Below, piece by piece: positions 15,743-23,337 of a stretch of 52,266 nucleotides of DNA; the stretch's first letter is position 1; every line of letters begins with the position of its first letter. A model generated the notes under the pieces. It saw only the letters and a program-made list of their open reading frames with translations. It ran no database searches and was not told where the DNA came from. A program made the translations under genes and the position numbers. This DNA is from DASQFD01 sp035633255 (GTDB lineage: Bacteria; Actinomycetota; Actinomycetes; Actinomycetales; Dermatophilaceae), in NCBI GenBank assembly GCA_035633255.1, contig DASQFD010000133.1, forward strand, positions 1-52,266, given 5' to 3'.

Positions 15743-17029
15743 TCAGGCGCGGCCGTGGGCGGCGCGGGTCCGGCGGGAGATCGAGTCGATGATGACGGCC
15801 AGGAGGAGCACCGCGCCGGTGACCATGTAGCGCACCGACGAGTCGATGCTCAGCAGGGCCAGCCCGCTGTTGATCGACTGGATGACGAGGATGCCGAGGA
15901 GCGCGGAGTAGGCCGAACCGCGGCCGCCGAAGAGGCTGGTGCCCCCGATGACGGCCGCTGCGATGGCGTTGAGGTTGACGTCACTGGTGCCGGTGCTCTG
16001 GCTGGCGGCGACGTTGCGCGCGGCGCCCAGGACACCACCCAGCGCGGCCAGCGTCGAGCACAGGACGAACACGCTGAGGTAGACCATTCGGACGTTGATG
16101 CCCGCGCGACGGGCGGCCTCGACGTTTCCGCCCACGGCCATGACCGAGCGGCCCCAGCGGGTGCGGCGGATGAGCAGGTCGAAGACGACCACCAGGCCTA
16201 AGAAGAGCAGGAACATCGCGCTGACGCCGCGGTCGCGGTTGAGGACGTAGACGACCAGGCAGAGCAGCAGGGCCAGCAGCCCGGCCACGGCGAGCGCGGT
16301 GCCGAGCGGGGTGGCGGACAAGCCCGCGGCGGTGCGGCGGCGCGTCGTCCGCATCCGGGTGAGCACGAACGCGGCGACGACCACGGCGACGACGACGTAG
16401 GCGATCAGGTCGGGCAGGAAGGTGTTCTGGGCGAACTGGACGACGCCGGACTCGAACGGCAGGTTGATGGTGCCCTCGTCACCGAGGACGTAGAGCTGGA
16501 TGCCGAGCAGGCCGAGCAGCCCGGCGAGGGTGATGACGAAGCTCGGGACGCCGAACCGCGTGAAGAGCGACCCGTAGAGCAGGCCCACCGCGACGCCGCA
16601 GGCCAGCGCGGTCGCGATGGCCAGCGAGCCCGGCCAGCCCCGGTTGACGAAGGTGACCACCATGACGGCGGCGGCCAGGCCGGACATCGAGCCGACCGAC
16701 AGGTCGATCTCGCCCAGCAGCAGCACCAGCACGATGCCGATGGCGATGGTGCCCGTCGACGCGCTCTGCAGGGTGAGGTTGACGAGGTTGGCGCTGGAGA
16801 GGAACGCGGGGTTCAGCGCGTAGAAGACGCCCCAGATGACGACGAGCCCCACCACGACCGGGAGCGAGCCGATGTCGCCGGTTCGCACCCGCGACCACAG
16901 GGCGGAGAACCAGCCACCCAGTCCACCGCCCGGCCCGACGAGTCGCTCGTCCTGCAGGTCGGCGGGCAGCGTGGCCGCCGTGGCGTCTCCGGTGACCACG
17001 TCGGGTGCCGGGCGCTCTGGCGCGCTCAT
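15743..17029 (-). CDS. xylH: Sugar ABC transporter permease, XylH-like
   Basis: A 428-aa inner-membrane permease of the branched-chain/ribose type (BPD_transp_2). A hydrophilic 45-residue N-terminus is followed by about 10 hydrophobic segments. The conserved GEIDLSVGSMSGLAAAVMVV block (about residues 105-125) and NAIAAAVIGGTSLFGGRGS near the C-terminus are family hallmarks, the latter contacting the ATPase. It overlaps the upstream ATPase gene by ATGA. With the two upstream genes it would import xylose or a similar pentose or polyol. Confidence 0.88.
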   Translation of the reverse strand: MSAPERPAPDVVTGDATAATLPADLQDERLVGPGGGLGGWFSALWSRVRTGDIGSLPVVVGLVVIWGVFYALNPAFLSSANLVNLTLQSASTGTIAIGIVLVLLLGEIDLSVGSMSGLAAAVMVVTFVNRGWPGSLAIATALACGVAVGLLYGSLFTRFGVPSFVITLAGLLGLLGIQLYVLGDEGTINLPFESGVVQFAQNTFLPDLIAYVVVAVVVAAFVLTRMRTTRRRTAAGLSATPLGTALAVAGLLALLLCLVVYVLNRDRGVSAMFLLFLGLVVVFDLLIRRTRWGRSVMAVGGNVEAARRAGINVRMVYLSVFVLCSTLAALGGVLGAARNVAASQSTGTSDVNLNAIAAAVIGGTSLFGGRGSAYSALLGILVIQSINSGLALLSIDSSVRYMVTGAVLLLAVIIDSISRRTRAAHGRA

Positions 17030-17838
17030 GACGCCTCCTCCTCGCCGAGGGCTGCCGCGGTGCGTCGGGCGGCGCGCTGGGTGACGACGTTGGTGGTGGC
17101 CCCGGTGATCGCCGCGACGATCTCCTGGTTGCTCGTCTCGCTGACGAGGAACTCACCGTTGTTGCGACCGAGGCGGAGGACGACGACCCGGTCGGCCACA
17201 GCCATGACGTCGGACATGTTGTGGCTGATGAGGATGACCGCCAGGCCGTTCTCGCGGAGCCGCTCGATGAGGTTGAGCACCTCGGCGGTCTGCGCGACAC
17301 CCAGGGCGGCGGTGGGCTCGTCGAGCATGACCAGCTTGGGCTTGCCGAGCAGGCTGCGGGCGATCGCGACCGTCTGGCGCTGGCCGCCGGACAGGCTGGC
17401 GACGGCGATGCGGACGCTCGGCATCTTCGCGCTGAGCTCCCGCAGCAGGCGCCAGGACTCCTGCTCCATGGTCACCTCGTCGAGCGCACCGCCGGTGACC
17501 ACCTCGCTGCCGAGGAAGAGGTTGCCCACGACGTCGAGGTTGTCGCACAGGGCCAGGTCCTGGAAGACGGTGGCGATCCCGAGGCGCTGGGCCTCGGAGG
17601 GCGAGGTGATCGTGACCTTGTTGCCAAGGAAGACCACCTCGCCCTCGTCCGGGGTGTAGACCCCGGCGATGGCCTTGATCAGGGTGGACTTGCCCGCGCC
17701 GTTGTCGCCGACGAGGGCCACCACCTCCCCGGCGTGGACGTCGAACTGCACGTCCTGCAGCGCCTGCACGGCCCCGAATCTCTTCGAGATGCCGGTCATC
17801 GACAGCACGGGCTCAGCCGGGGAGGTGGTGCTCGTCAT
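17026..17838 (-). CDS. xylG: Sugar ABC transporter ATP-binding protein, XylG-like (single domain)
   Basis: A 270-aa ATPase with one nucleotide-binding domain: Walker A GDNGAGKSTLIKA (about residue 43), Q-loop in VFQDLALCDNL, signature LSGGQRQTVAIA, Walker B LVMLDEPTAAL, switch His in LISHNMSDV. Enterobacterial XylG/RbsA carry two fused domains (about 500 aa); this is the half-size form used in many actinobacterial clusters and would act as a homodimer. It lies between xylF (48-nt gap) and xylH (4-bp overlap). Confidence 0.88.
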   Translation of the reverse strand: MTSTTSPAEPVLSMTGISKRFGAVQALQDVQFDVHAGEVVALVGDNGAGKSTLIKAIAGVYTPDEGEVVFLGNKVTITSPSEAQRLGIATVFQDLALCDNLDVVGNLFLGSEVVTGGALDEVTMEQESWRLLRELSAKMPSVRIAVASLSGGQRQTVAIARSLLGKPKLVMLDEPTAALGVAQTAEVLNLIERLRENGLAVILISHNMSDVMAVADRVVVLRLGRNNGEFLVSETSNQEIVAAITGATTNVVTQRAARRTAAALGEEEAS

Positions 17839-17886
17839 CGCGTGGTCCCTTCCCAGACGGTGGTCACGGGCCGAACGGTCCGAGGG

Positions 17887-18981
17887 TCAGCTCAGGCCGG
17901 CCTCGGTGCACGCGGCGGCGAACTCACCGGTGCAGATCTGCTCGACCGTCCAGAACCCATCCTTCACCACGGTGTCCTTGATGTTGTCCTTTGTCACCGC
18001 GACGGGCTTGAGCAGCGTGGACGGGACGCCCTCCTTGTCCACCGTCGAGGCGGGCTTCTTGCCCTGGGCGAGGGCGATGGCGTTCTTCGCGGCGTCCTCG
18101 GCCTGCGGCTTGATCGCCTTGTAGACGGTCATCGCCTGGTCGCCGGACAAGAGCCGCTGGATGCCGGCGAGCTCGGCGTCCTGGCCCGTCACCGGCGGGA
18201 GCGGGTTGACGCCGCCGCCCTTGAGCGCCGCGATAGCCCCGCCCGCGGTGCCGTCGTTGGCGGCGTAGACGCCGACGAGCTTGTCCTTGACGGTGGTGAC
18301 CTGGCTCTCCATCCACTGCTGGGCCTTGTCCGGGCTCCAGTCGGGGGTGTCGTAGGACGCCGCGATCGGGTACCCGCTGCTCTGCAGCACGCTCATGGCC
18401 CCCTTCTTGAAGTCCGCGGCGTTGGCGTCGGTGGGCGCGCCGTTGATCATGACGATCTCGCCCTGCTTGCCGTTCTTCTTCATGATGTCGACGAGGGTCT
18501 GGCCCTGCAGGACGCCGACCTGGAAGTTGTCGAACGAGACGTAGTAGTTCGCGCCCGCGATGAACCGGTCGTAGGCGATCACCGGAACGTTCTTGGCCTT
18601 GGCGCTGGCGACGATGCTCGCCGCGGCCTTGCCGTCCACCGCGGAGATCACGAGGACCTTCGCGCCCTGGGTGAGGGCCGCCTCGGCCTGCTGCTGCTGC
18701 TTGTTGGCGTCCTGGTCGGCGTTGCTGTAGAGGACCGAGCAGCCCGCACACCCGGACTTGACCGCGGCCTCGAAGTAGGGCCGGTCGAAGGCCTCGTAGC
18801 GCGCGGTCTTGGACTCCGGGAGCAGCAGGGCGATTTTCTCGTTCCCGCCTCCCGCAGCGGCGGATCCCCCGGAGGTCGAGCCACCGGAGGAGGAGTCGTC
18901 GCTCCCACAGGCGGCCAGTGCGGTCAGGGTCATGCCGAACGCGAGGGCTGCGCCGGCGGTCCGCATCGTGCGAGTGCTCAT
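17887..18981 (-). CDS. xylF: Sugar-binding lipoprotein, XylF-like
   Basis: A 364-aa solute-binding protein. A signal peptide ends in a lipobox (LTALAACGSDD), so Cys is lipidated and the protein is anchored outside the membrane. A Ser/Gly linker follows. The periplasmic-binding fold shows ALLLPESKTARYEAFDRP, VIAYDRFIAGANYYVSFDN, AANDGTAGGAIAAL and VTGQDAELAGIQRLLSG, which match D-xylose-binding proteins closely. An AAGG/GGGAG lies 4-11 nt before ATG 18981; a further upstream ATG is in the leader. It is first in the xylFGH operon. Confidence 0.9.
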   Translation of the reverse strand: MSTRTMRTAGAALAFGMTLTALAACGSDDSSSGGSTSGGSAAAGGGNEKIALLLPESKTARYEAFDRPYFEAAVKSGCAGCSVLYSNADQDANKQQQQAEAALTQGAKVLVISAVDGKAAASIVASAKAKNVPVIAYDRFIAGANYYVSFDNFQVGVLQGQTLVDIMKKNGKQGEIVMINGAPTDANAADFKKGAMSVLQSSGYPIAASYDTPDWSPDKAQQWMESQVTTVKDKLVGVYAANDGTAGGAIAALKGGGVNPLPPVTGQDAELAGIQRLLSGDQAMTVYKAIKPQAEDAAKNAIALAQGKKPASTVDKEGVPSTLLKPVAVTKDNIKDTVVKDGFWTVEQICTGEFAAACTEAGLS

Positions 18982-19034
18982 GTGCCTTACTCCCTTGGAA
19001 GCCGGCCGCACCCTCGTCGTGCGGCTCTCTCCGC

Positions 19035-19064
19035 ATCCAACCCCTCAACCATCTTGAGGTCAAG
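19035..19064 (-). promoter_or_regulatory. xylF promoter with overlapping CTTGA-GG-TCAAG operator
   Basis: The minus strand has TTGACC (19063-19058), a 17-bp spacer and TTGGAT (19040-19035). The -35 lies inside a perfect 5-2-5 inverted repeat, CTTGAGGTCAAG (19053-19064); another CTTGA half-site follows at 19066-19070. Transcription would start about 45 nt before the xylF ATG. A ROK repressor gene sits next door, so this is the likely operator. Confidence 0.5.
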
Positions 19065-19122
19065 GCTTGAATACAAACTGGGACGACAACGATCGGGTCA
19101 CGGAGGGCGCGACGTCCCCTCG

Positions 19123-20319
19123 CTACGGGGCGGTCGCGGTCGCCAGGGCGGCCCGGTCCGCCGCCTCCCGCGCGGAGTCGGCCAGGAGCAGTGCCCCGGC
19201 CACCTCGGCCTCGTCCCACAGCCGACCGACCCGCAGCTCCACGGAGTGGGCGGCGCTCGGGATGGCGCACCGCTCGATCGCCTCGCGCATGGGGTCGAGC
19301 ACGAGGTCCCCGACCCGGGCGATCTCGCCGCCCAGCGCCACCACCTCGGGGTTGAGCAGGTTGACCAGACCGGCCACGGCGACGCCGAGGTGCCGTCCCG
19401 AGTCGGCCAGGACGCGCCGGCATCCAGGGTCGCCGTGGAGGGCTCGGGCGATCACGTCCTTGAGGGTCAGGGGCCCGTGCGTCGCCGCCAGCGAGGCGAT
19501 GACCGCCTGCGAGCCGACGAGGGTGTCCAGGCACCCGCGGTTGCCGCAGCGGCAGACGGCGCCGTTCTCGTCGAGGGTGACGTGCCCGATCTCCCCGGCG
19601 GTCCCGGCGCTGCCCCGGAAGAGCGCCCCGTCGAGGATGAGCCCGGCGCCCACACCGTAGGACGCCTTGAGCAGGACACCGTTGCGAACCCCCTGCAGCG
19701 CACCGGCATTCAGCTCACCGAGGGCAGCGAGGTTTGCGGTGTTGTCGAGCAGCACCGGGACGCCGAGGGCGTGCTCCATGGTCGCGGCCACGGGCACGCC
19801 GCGCCACCCCGGCAGGATGCCCTCCGAGCCCACCTGGCCCGAGACGGTGTCGATCGGAGCCGGCACGCCGCAGCCCACGGCCCGCAGCTCGGCGAAGCCG
19901 TGGCCGGAGCGCTCGGCGAGGTCCCGCAGGAGGCGCCCGGCCCGCTCGATCCCCTCGTCCGCGGCGTGGTCGGCCGGCAGCGGCATGCGCGTGCGGGCGA
20001 GCACGTCGTCGACACCGGCGCCGACAGCGGCACGGACGTCGCGGTCACCGAACACCACGGCCCCGATCAGGCCGGCGGACGCCGCGACCGACACCTGGAC
20101 GGCTCGCCGTCCGTTGCGGATGCTCGGCGCCAACGCCACCGCACCGGCGCCGTCGAGCTCCTTGACCATGTTGGAGACGGTCGCGGGGGAGAGCCCGGTG
20201 ACCCGGGCGATCTCGACCTGCGTCAGGGCTCCGTGCTCCCGCACGGCGTCGAGCACCCGCATCCGGTTGCTGTCCCGCAGCGACGCCTGAGAGCCGGGAG
20301 CGGACCCAGTTGGGTTCAC
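19123..20319 (-). CDS. ROK-family transcriptional repressor, XylR/NagC-like
   Basis: A 398-aa protein: an N-terminal winged helix (LDAVREHGALTQVEIARVTG, then LSPATVSNMVKEL) and a C-terminal ROK sugar-kinase-like domain. The zinc-binding CRCGNRGCLDT motif and the sugar-binding ASYGVGAGLILDGAL and TAGEIGHVTLDE segments are intact. ROK repressors bind an operator until a sugar releases them. Position directly upstream of xylFGH in the same direction makes that transporter, and perhaps the polyol operon, its target. Starts at a GTG 6 nt after a TATCTT box, hence likely leaderless. Confidence 0.87.
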   Translation of the reverse strand: MNPTGSAPGSQASLRDSNRMRVLDAVREHGALTQVEIARVTGLSPATVSNMVKELDGAGAVALAPSIRNGRRAVQVSVAASAGLIGAVVFGDRDVRAAVGAGVDDVLARTRMPLPADHAADEGIERAGRLLRDLAERSGHGFAELRAVGCGVPAPIDTVSGQVGSEGILPGWRGVPVAATMEHALGVPVLLDNTANLAALGELNAGALQGVRNGVLLKASYGVGAGLILDGALFRGSAGTAGEIGHVTLDENGAVCRCGNRGCLDTLVGSQAVIASLAATHGPLTLKDVIARALHGDPGCRRVLADSGRHLGVAVAGLVNLLNPEVVALGGEIARVGDLVLDPMREAIERCAIPSAAHSVELRVGRLWDEAEVAGALLLADSAREAADRAALATATAP

Positions 20320-20325
20320 GCCCTA

Positions 20326-20331
20326 AAGATA
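20326..20331 (-). promoter_or_regulatory. -10 box, leaderless promoter of the ROK regulator gene
   Basis: Minus-strand TATCTT is followed by TAGGGC and the GTG start at 20319. The region is unusually A/T-rich for the window. Confidence 0.45.
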
Positions 20332-20387
20332 AGGGTATGCCGGGCCCGCCGGTAGTGGGCGGGTTCGGCAGATCCGGGGGCGAGCCC

Positions 20388-21638
20388 TCAGGACGCGGGC
20401 ACGACGATCCCGGCGAGCACGAGGCGGTGCAGCAGGTCGGGAGCCACCTCGCGCAGAGCCACCTCACTGCCCCGGATGACCGCGTGCACCTGGGCGCGTT
20501 CGTCCTCGCTCACCGGCACTCGACCGACCCGGGTGACGAGCACCGGACCGGCGTCGGTCTCGGTCCAGGTGGTGGCGAGGTGCCGCCGGAGGCGCCACCC
20601 CGGCATACCCGCGCCGTCCCGGGCGGTGGCAGCGGCGGCCGCCTGGGCGAGCGGTCCCAGCGGCTCGGCGCGCTGCGCGGCACGCCCTCGCGGGGCCAGG
20701 CGGCGGCCCACGTCGGCGGCGCCGACGCGGTCGAGGGCGGCGCCCACGAGGCCACGGACGAGGTCGACCTCCCCCTGCAGGGCCGGGGCACCGAGGGGGT
20801 CCGCGCCGACCGGCAGCGACGCCCGGACCCGGACGTCGCCCGCGAGCGCACCGCGGACCTCCTGCAGCACCGCGTCGAGGACGGTGTGGCGGGTCCAGGC
20901 GTGGACGCCGAAGGTCAGGTGGGTGCTGACGCTGCCCAGCGCGGTGGCGGAGTGCAGGAAGCCGCGGGGCAGGTAGAGGCAGTCGCCGGGGCGCAGGACG
21001 GTCTCCAGGAGCGCCGGCCGGCGGGCCGCCTCGGCCACCTCGGCGCGGCGCTGCTCCCACGGCTCGGTGCGCAGCGGGAGCTCGTGCACCGGCGGCCGGA
21101 CGCGCCACCGCTTCTCGCCCTCGACCTGCAGCACGAAGACGTCGTGGACGTCGTAGTGGTCGGCGAACCCCTGGTTCTGCGGGGGGGTGGTGTACGAGTT
21201 GACCTGGACGGGGTGGCCGAGGTCGGCCGCGAGGTCCTGGGCGAGGTCGGTGACCGCGGGCCAGGTGCGGTGCAGGGCCTGCAGCACGATGGTCGCGCCG
21301 TCGGTGAAGTGGCGCAGGACCAGGTCCTCGCTCACCTGGTCGCCCACCGTCGCACCGACCCCCCCGCCCAGGGTGTAGGAGGACTCCGGGAGCGTCCGGC
21401 CGTCGCGGGCCAGGCGGAGGAAGGGCGTGCGCAGGGCGCGACTCGACAGCAGCTCGTCGACCGCTGCGGCGGAGAAGATCTCGCCCACCGGAGCCGCGAG
21501 CTCCCCGGCCGGAGTCAGCAGGGGGGCGCGGCCCCAGTGCCGCTCGGCGAAGTCCTCGGGGGGCAGCGCCACGAGGCGGGACAGCCCGCGGCGGACGCGC
21601 GAGGGCGCCGCCGCGGGCCTGGTCGTCCCGTCGGTCAC
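20388..21638 (-). CDS. JmjC/cupin-4 oxygenase (ribosomal-oxygenase-like hydroxylase)
   Basis: A 416-aa cupin of the ROX/YcfD-NO66 class, Fe(II)- and 2-oxoglutarate-dependent enzymes that hydroxylate protein side chains. The N-terminus has PEDFAERHWGRAPLLTP, typical of the class. The metal triad is visible as HYD in FADHYDVHDVFVLQVEGEKRW (about residues 180-182) with the distal His in YLPRGFLHSATAL. The C-terminal 130 residues form the helical/winged-helix part. It starts at a GTG separated by one nucleotide from the stop of the repeat-protein gene upstream, so it is probably translated by reinitiation. Known relatives modify ribosomal proteins; the neighbour suggests another substrate. Confidence 0.85.
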   Translation of the reverse strand: MTDGTTRPAAAPSRVRRGLSRLVALPPEDFAERHWGRAPLLTPAGELAAPVGEIFSAAAVDELLSSRALRTPFLRLARDGRTLPESSYTLGGGVGATVGDQVSEDLVLRHFTDGATIVLQALHRTWPAVTDLAQDLAADLGHPVQVNSYTTPPQNQGFADHYDVHDVFVLQVEGEKRWRVRPPVHELPLRTEPWEQRRAEVAEAARRPALLETVLRPGDCLYLPRGFLHSATALGSVSTHLTFGVHAWTRHTVLDAVLQEVRGALAGDVRVRASLPVGADPLGAPALQGEVDLVRGLVGAALDRVGAADVGRRLAPRGRAAQRAEPLGPLAQAAAAATARDGAGMPGWRLRRHLATTWTETDAGPVLVTRVGRVPVSEDERAQVHAVIRGSEVALREVAPDLLHRLVLAGIVVPAS

Positions 21639-21639
21639 C

Positions 21640-21900
21640 TCAGAGGCCGGAGCCGCTCAGGTTGGCACCACCGTCGGCGCCGCCGTCCGCGCCACCGTCG
21701 GCCGGGCCCTCGGACCCACCGGCGCCACCGTCCGCGCCGCCGTCCGAGGAGCTCGCGTCCGCGCCACCGTCGGCCGGGCCCTCGGACCCGCCGGAGTAGG
21801 AGGCACCACCGTCGGCGCCGCCGTCCGAGGAGGCCGCGTCCGCGCCACCGTCGGCCGGCCCCTCGGGCTCGAACTGCTGGTCGGGGGTCGTCTCGCTCAT
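21640..21900 (-). CDS. 86-aa acidic Gly/Ala/Asp/Ser repeat protein, candidate oxygenase substrate
   Basis: Starts MSETTPDQQFEP, then three imperfect repeats each opening with EGPADGGAD and continuing with SSDGGADGGA-type sequence, ending NLSGSGL. There is no Lys, Arg, His, Cys, Trp, Ile or Val. It must be disordered and strongly acidic. GGAGG lies about 4 nt before the ATG, a good ribosome binding site, so it is a real gene; an upstream ATG at 21942 is disfavoured. The stop is 1 nt from the GTG of the JmjC oxygenase. The 12-residue front plus repeats looks like a leader with a repetitive core. Function not recognised. Confidence 0.7.
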   Translation of the reverse strand: MSETTPDQQFEPEGPADGGADAASSDGGADGGASYSGGSEGPADGGADASSSDGGADGGAGGSEGPADGGADGGADGGANLSGSGL

Positions 21901-22034
21901 GGTTCCTCCGTCTCGTCCTGGTGCAGCGACGTCGGACGACACCGCTGCTCCTATTCAACCCTTCGACGTGACCTGGGCCACACGCGGTCCCGCACGGGTT
22001 CCCCGGGCCGCCCGACCTGCCGGCGCGCGCCGGC
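21901..22034. promoter_or_regulatory. Promoter region of the repeat-protein/oxygenase pair
   Basis: A 134-bp gap between two minus-strand genes. On the minus strand a GGTTGAATAGGAG stretch could supply a -10 (TTGAAT or GAATAG), and ACGGAGGAACC precedes the ATG at 21900. No -35 consensus or clear terminator is seen. Confidence 0.3.
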
Positions 22035-23267
22035 TCAGGCGCGGGTGCCGGGCTCCAGGCGACCACCGGCGTCGATGACCACCCGCCGGCCCTCGACGCT
22101 GTCCTTGCCGACCAGCGTCACCTGCTCGTCGGCCAGCCGGCGCCCACCGGCGACCTCGCCCACACTGGCGTCCCGGCCGACCTCGACACCGCTGTCCAGG
22201 ACCGCGGTCCCGACGCTGGCACCACGGCATACCCGCAGGTTGGCGGCCAGCACGCAGTCCTCCACCCGGGCGCCGGCCTCGACCACCACACCCGGGCCGA
22301 CCACGCTGTGCCGCTCGTGCCCACCGATGTCGCACCCGGCGCTGATCACCGAGTCGTCGATCTCGGCGCCCGGTCGCACCACGGCCGCGGGCAGCTCCGG
22401 CCAGCGGGTGTGGATCGGCCAGCCGGGGCGCCCGATGGCGTCGACCTTGCCGGCGAGCATGTCCCGGTGCGCCGCTAGGTACTCCGACGGCGTCCCGAGG
22501 TCGCGCCAGTAGCCGGTCATCGCGTGCGCCCGCACCGCCCCGCCCGCGACGAGCCGCGGCAGCAGGTGCTCCCCGAAGTCGCCGATGCCGGTGTCGCCCT
22601 CGTCCGCGCTCCCGACCTGATCGGCCCGGATGGCGTCGAGCGCCGGCAGCAGGGCGGCGGGGTCGTAGACGAAGATCTCGGAGGCGAGGATGGTGCCGGA
22701 CGGCTTCTCCGGCTTGTACGCCACCCCGGTGACGCGCCCGTCGTCCACGACCGTCACCACGGCCTTCGCCGCCGCCTGCTTGCGGGAGACCTCGGTGGTG
22801 ACGATTGTGCACGAGGCGCCCGTCGACAGGTGCTCGTCCACCACGTCGCGCAGGTCGAGTGCGAAGACGTGGTCGGCGCTCGTCACCACGACGGCGTCGG
22901 CGCCGAAGCGGTCGATCTGGTCCCGGGACCGGTAGAGGTCGTCGGCGTCGCCCGCCGAGAAGCCGGTCTGCGTCGCGGCGCCGCCGCCCTGCTCAGGCAC
23001 CAGCCGCTGCAGCCCGCCGCGCGTGCGGTCCAGGTCCCACGGACGGCCGCCGGCGAGGTGCCGGTCCAGGCTGCCCGCCTGGTACTGCACGGACACCCAC
23101 ACGTCGCTGATCCCGCTGTTGGCTAGGGAGGAGATGGCGAAGTCGATGAGCTGGTACCGCCCACCGAAGGGCAGCGCCGGCTTCGCGCGCTCGCGCGTCA
23201 GGACGTCCATCCGCGAGCCCTTCCCACCCGCCTGGACGATGGCCAGCACCGTGGGTCGTCGCGTCAT
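22035..23267 (-). CDS. GlgC-like sugar nucleotidyltransferase
   Basis: A 410-aa protein resembling glucose-1-phosphate adenylyltransferase. The nucleotide-binding signature is VLAIVQAGGKGSRMDVLT followed by RAKPALPFGGRYQLIDFAISS. Substrate-site blocks VVTSADHVFALDL and GYWRDLGTPSEYLAAH are present. The last 110 residues form a left-handed beta-helix (repeating hexapeptides such as AGARVEDCVLAANLRV). Some GlgC positions differ, so the product could be ADP-glucose for glycogen or another NDP-sugar. It begins after a GTGAGGGG ribosome site and is not clearly part of an operon. Confidence 0.8.
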   Translation of the reverse strand: MTRRPTVLAIVQAGGKGSRMDVLTRERAKPALPFGGRYQLIDFAISSLANSGISDVWVSVQYQAGSLDRHLAGGRPWDLDRTRGGLQRLVPEQGGGAATQTGFSAGDADDLYRSRDQIDRFGADAVVVTSADHVFALDLRDVVDEHLSTGASCTIVTTEVSRKQAAAKAVVTVVDDGRVTGVAYKPEKPSGTILASEIFVYDPAALLPALDAIRADQVGSADEGDTGIGDFGEHLLPRLVAGGAVRAHAMTGYWRDLGTPSEYLAAHRDMLAGKVDAIGRPGWPIHTRWPELPAAVVRPGAEIDDSVISAGCDIGGHERHSVVGPGVVVEAGARVEDCVLAANLRVCRGASVGTAVLDSGVEVGRDASVGEVAGGRRLADEQVTLVGKDSVEGRRVVIDAGGRLEPGTRA

Positions 23268-23325
23268 GGCCCCTCACTTCCCCCTCCACCCCGATGCCAC
23301 GCGCCCGCCGGGCGACGATCCCGCC

Positions 23326-23331
23326 TAGATT
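23326..23331 (+). promoter_or_regulatory. -10 box, leaderless promoter
   Basis: TAGATT is followed by TCCCCC (6 nt) and the ATG at 23338. No ribosome binding site lies between. Confidence 0.5.
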
Positions 23332-23337
23332 TCCCCC

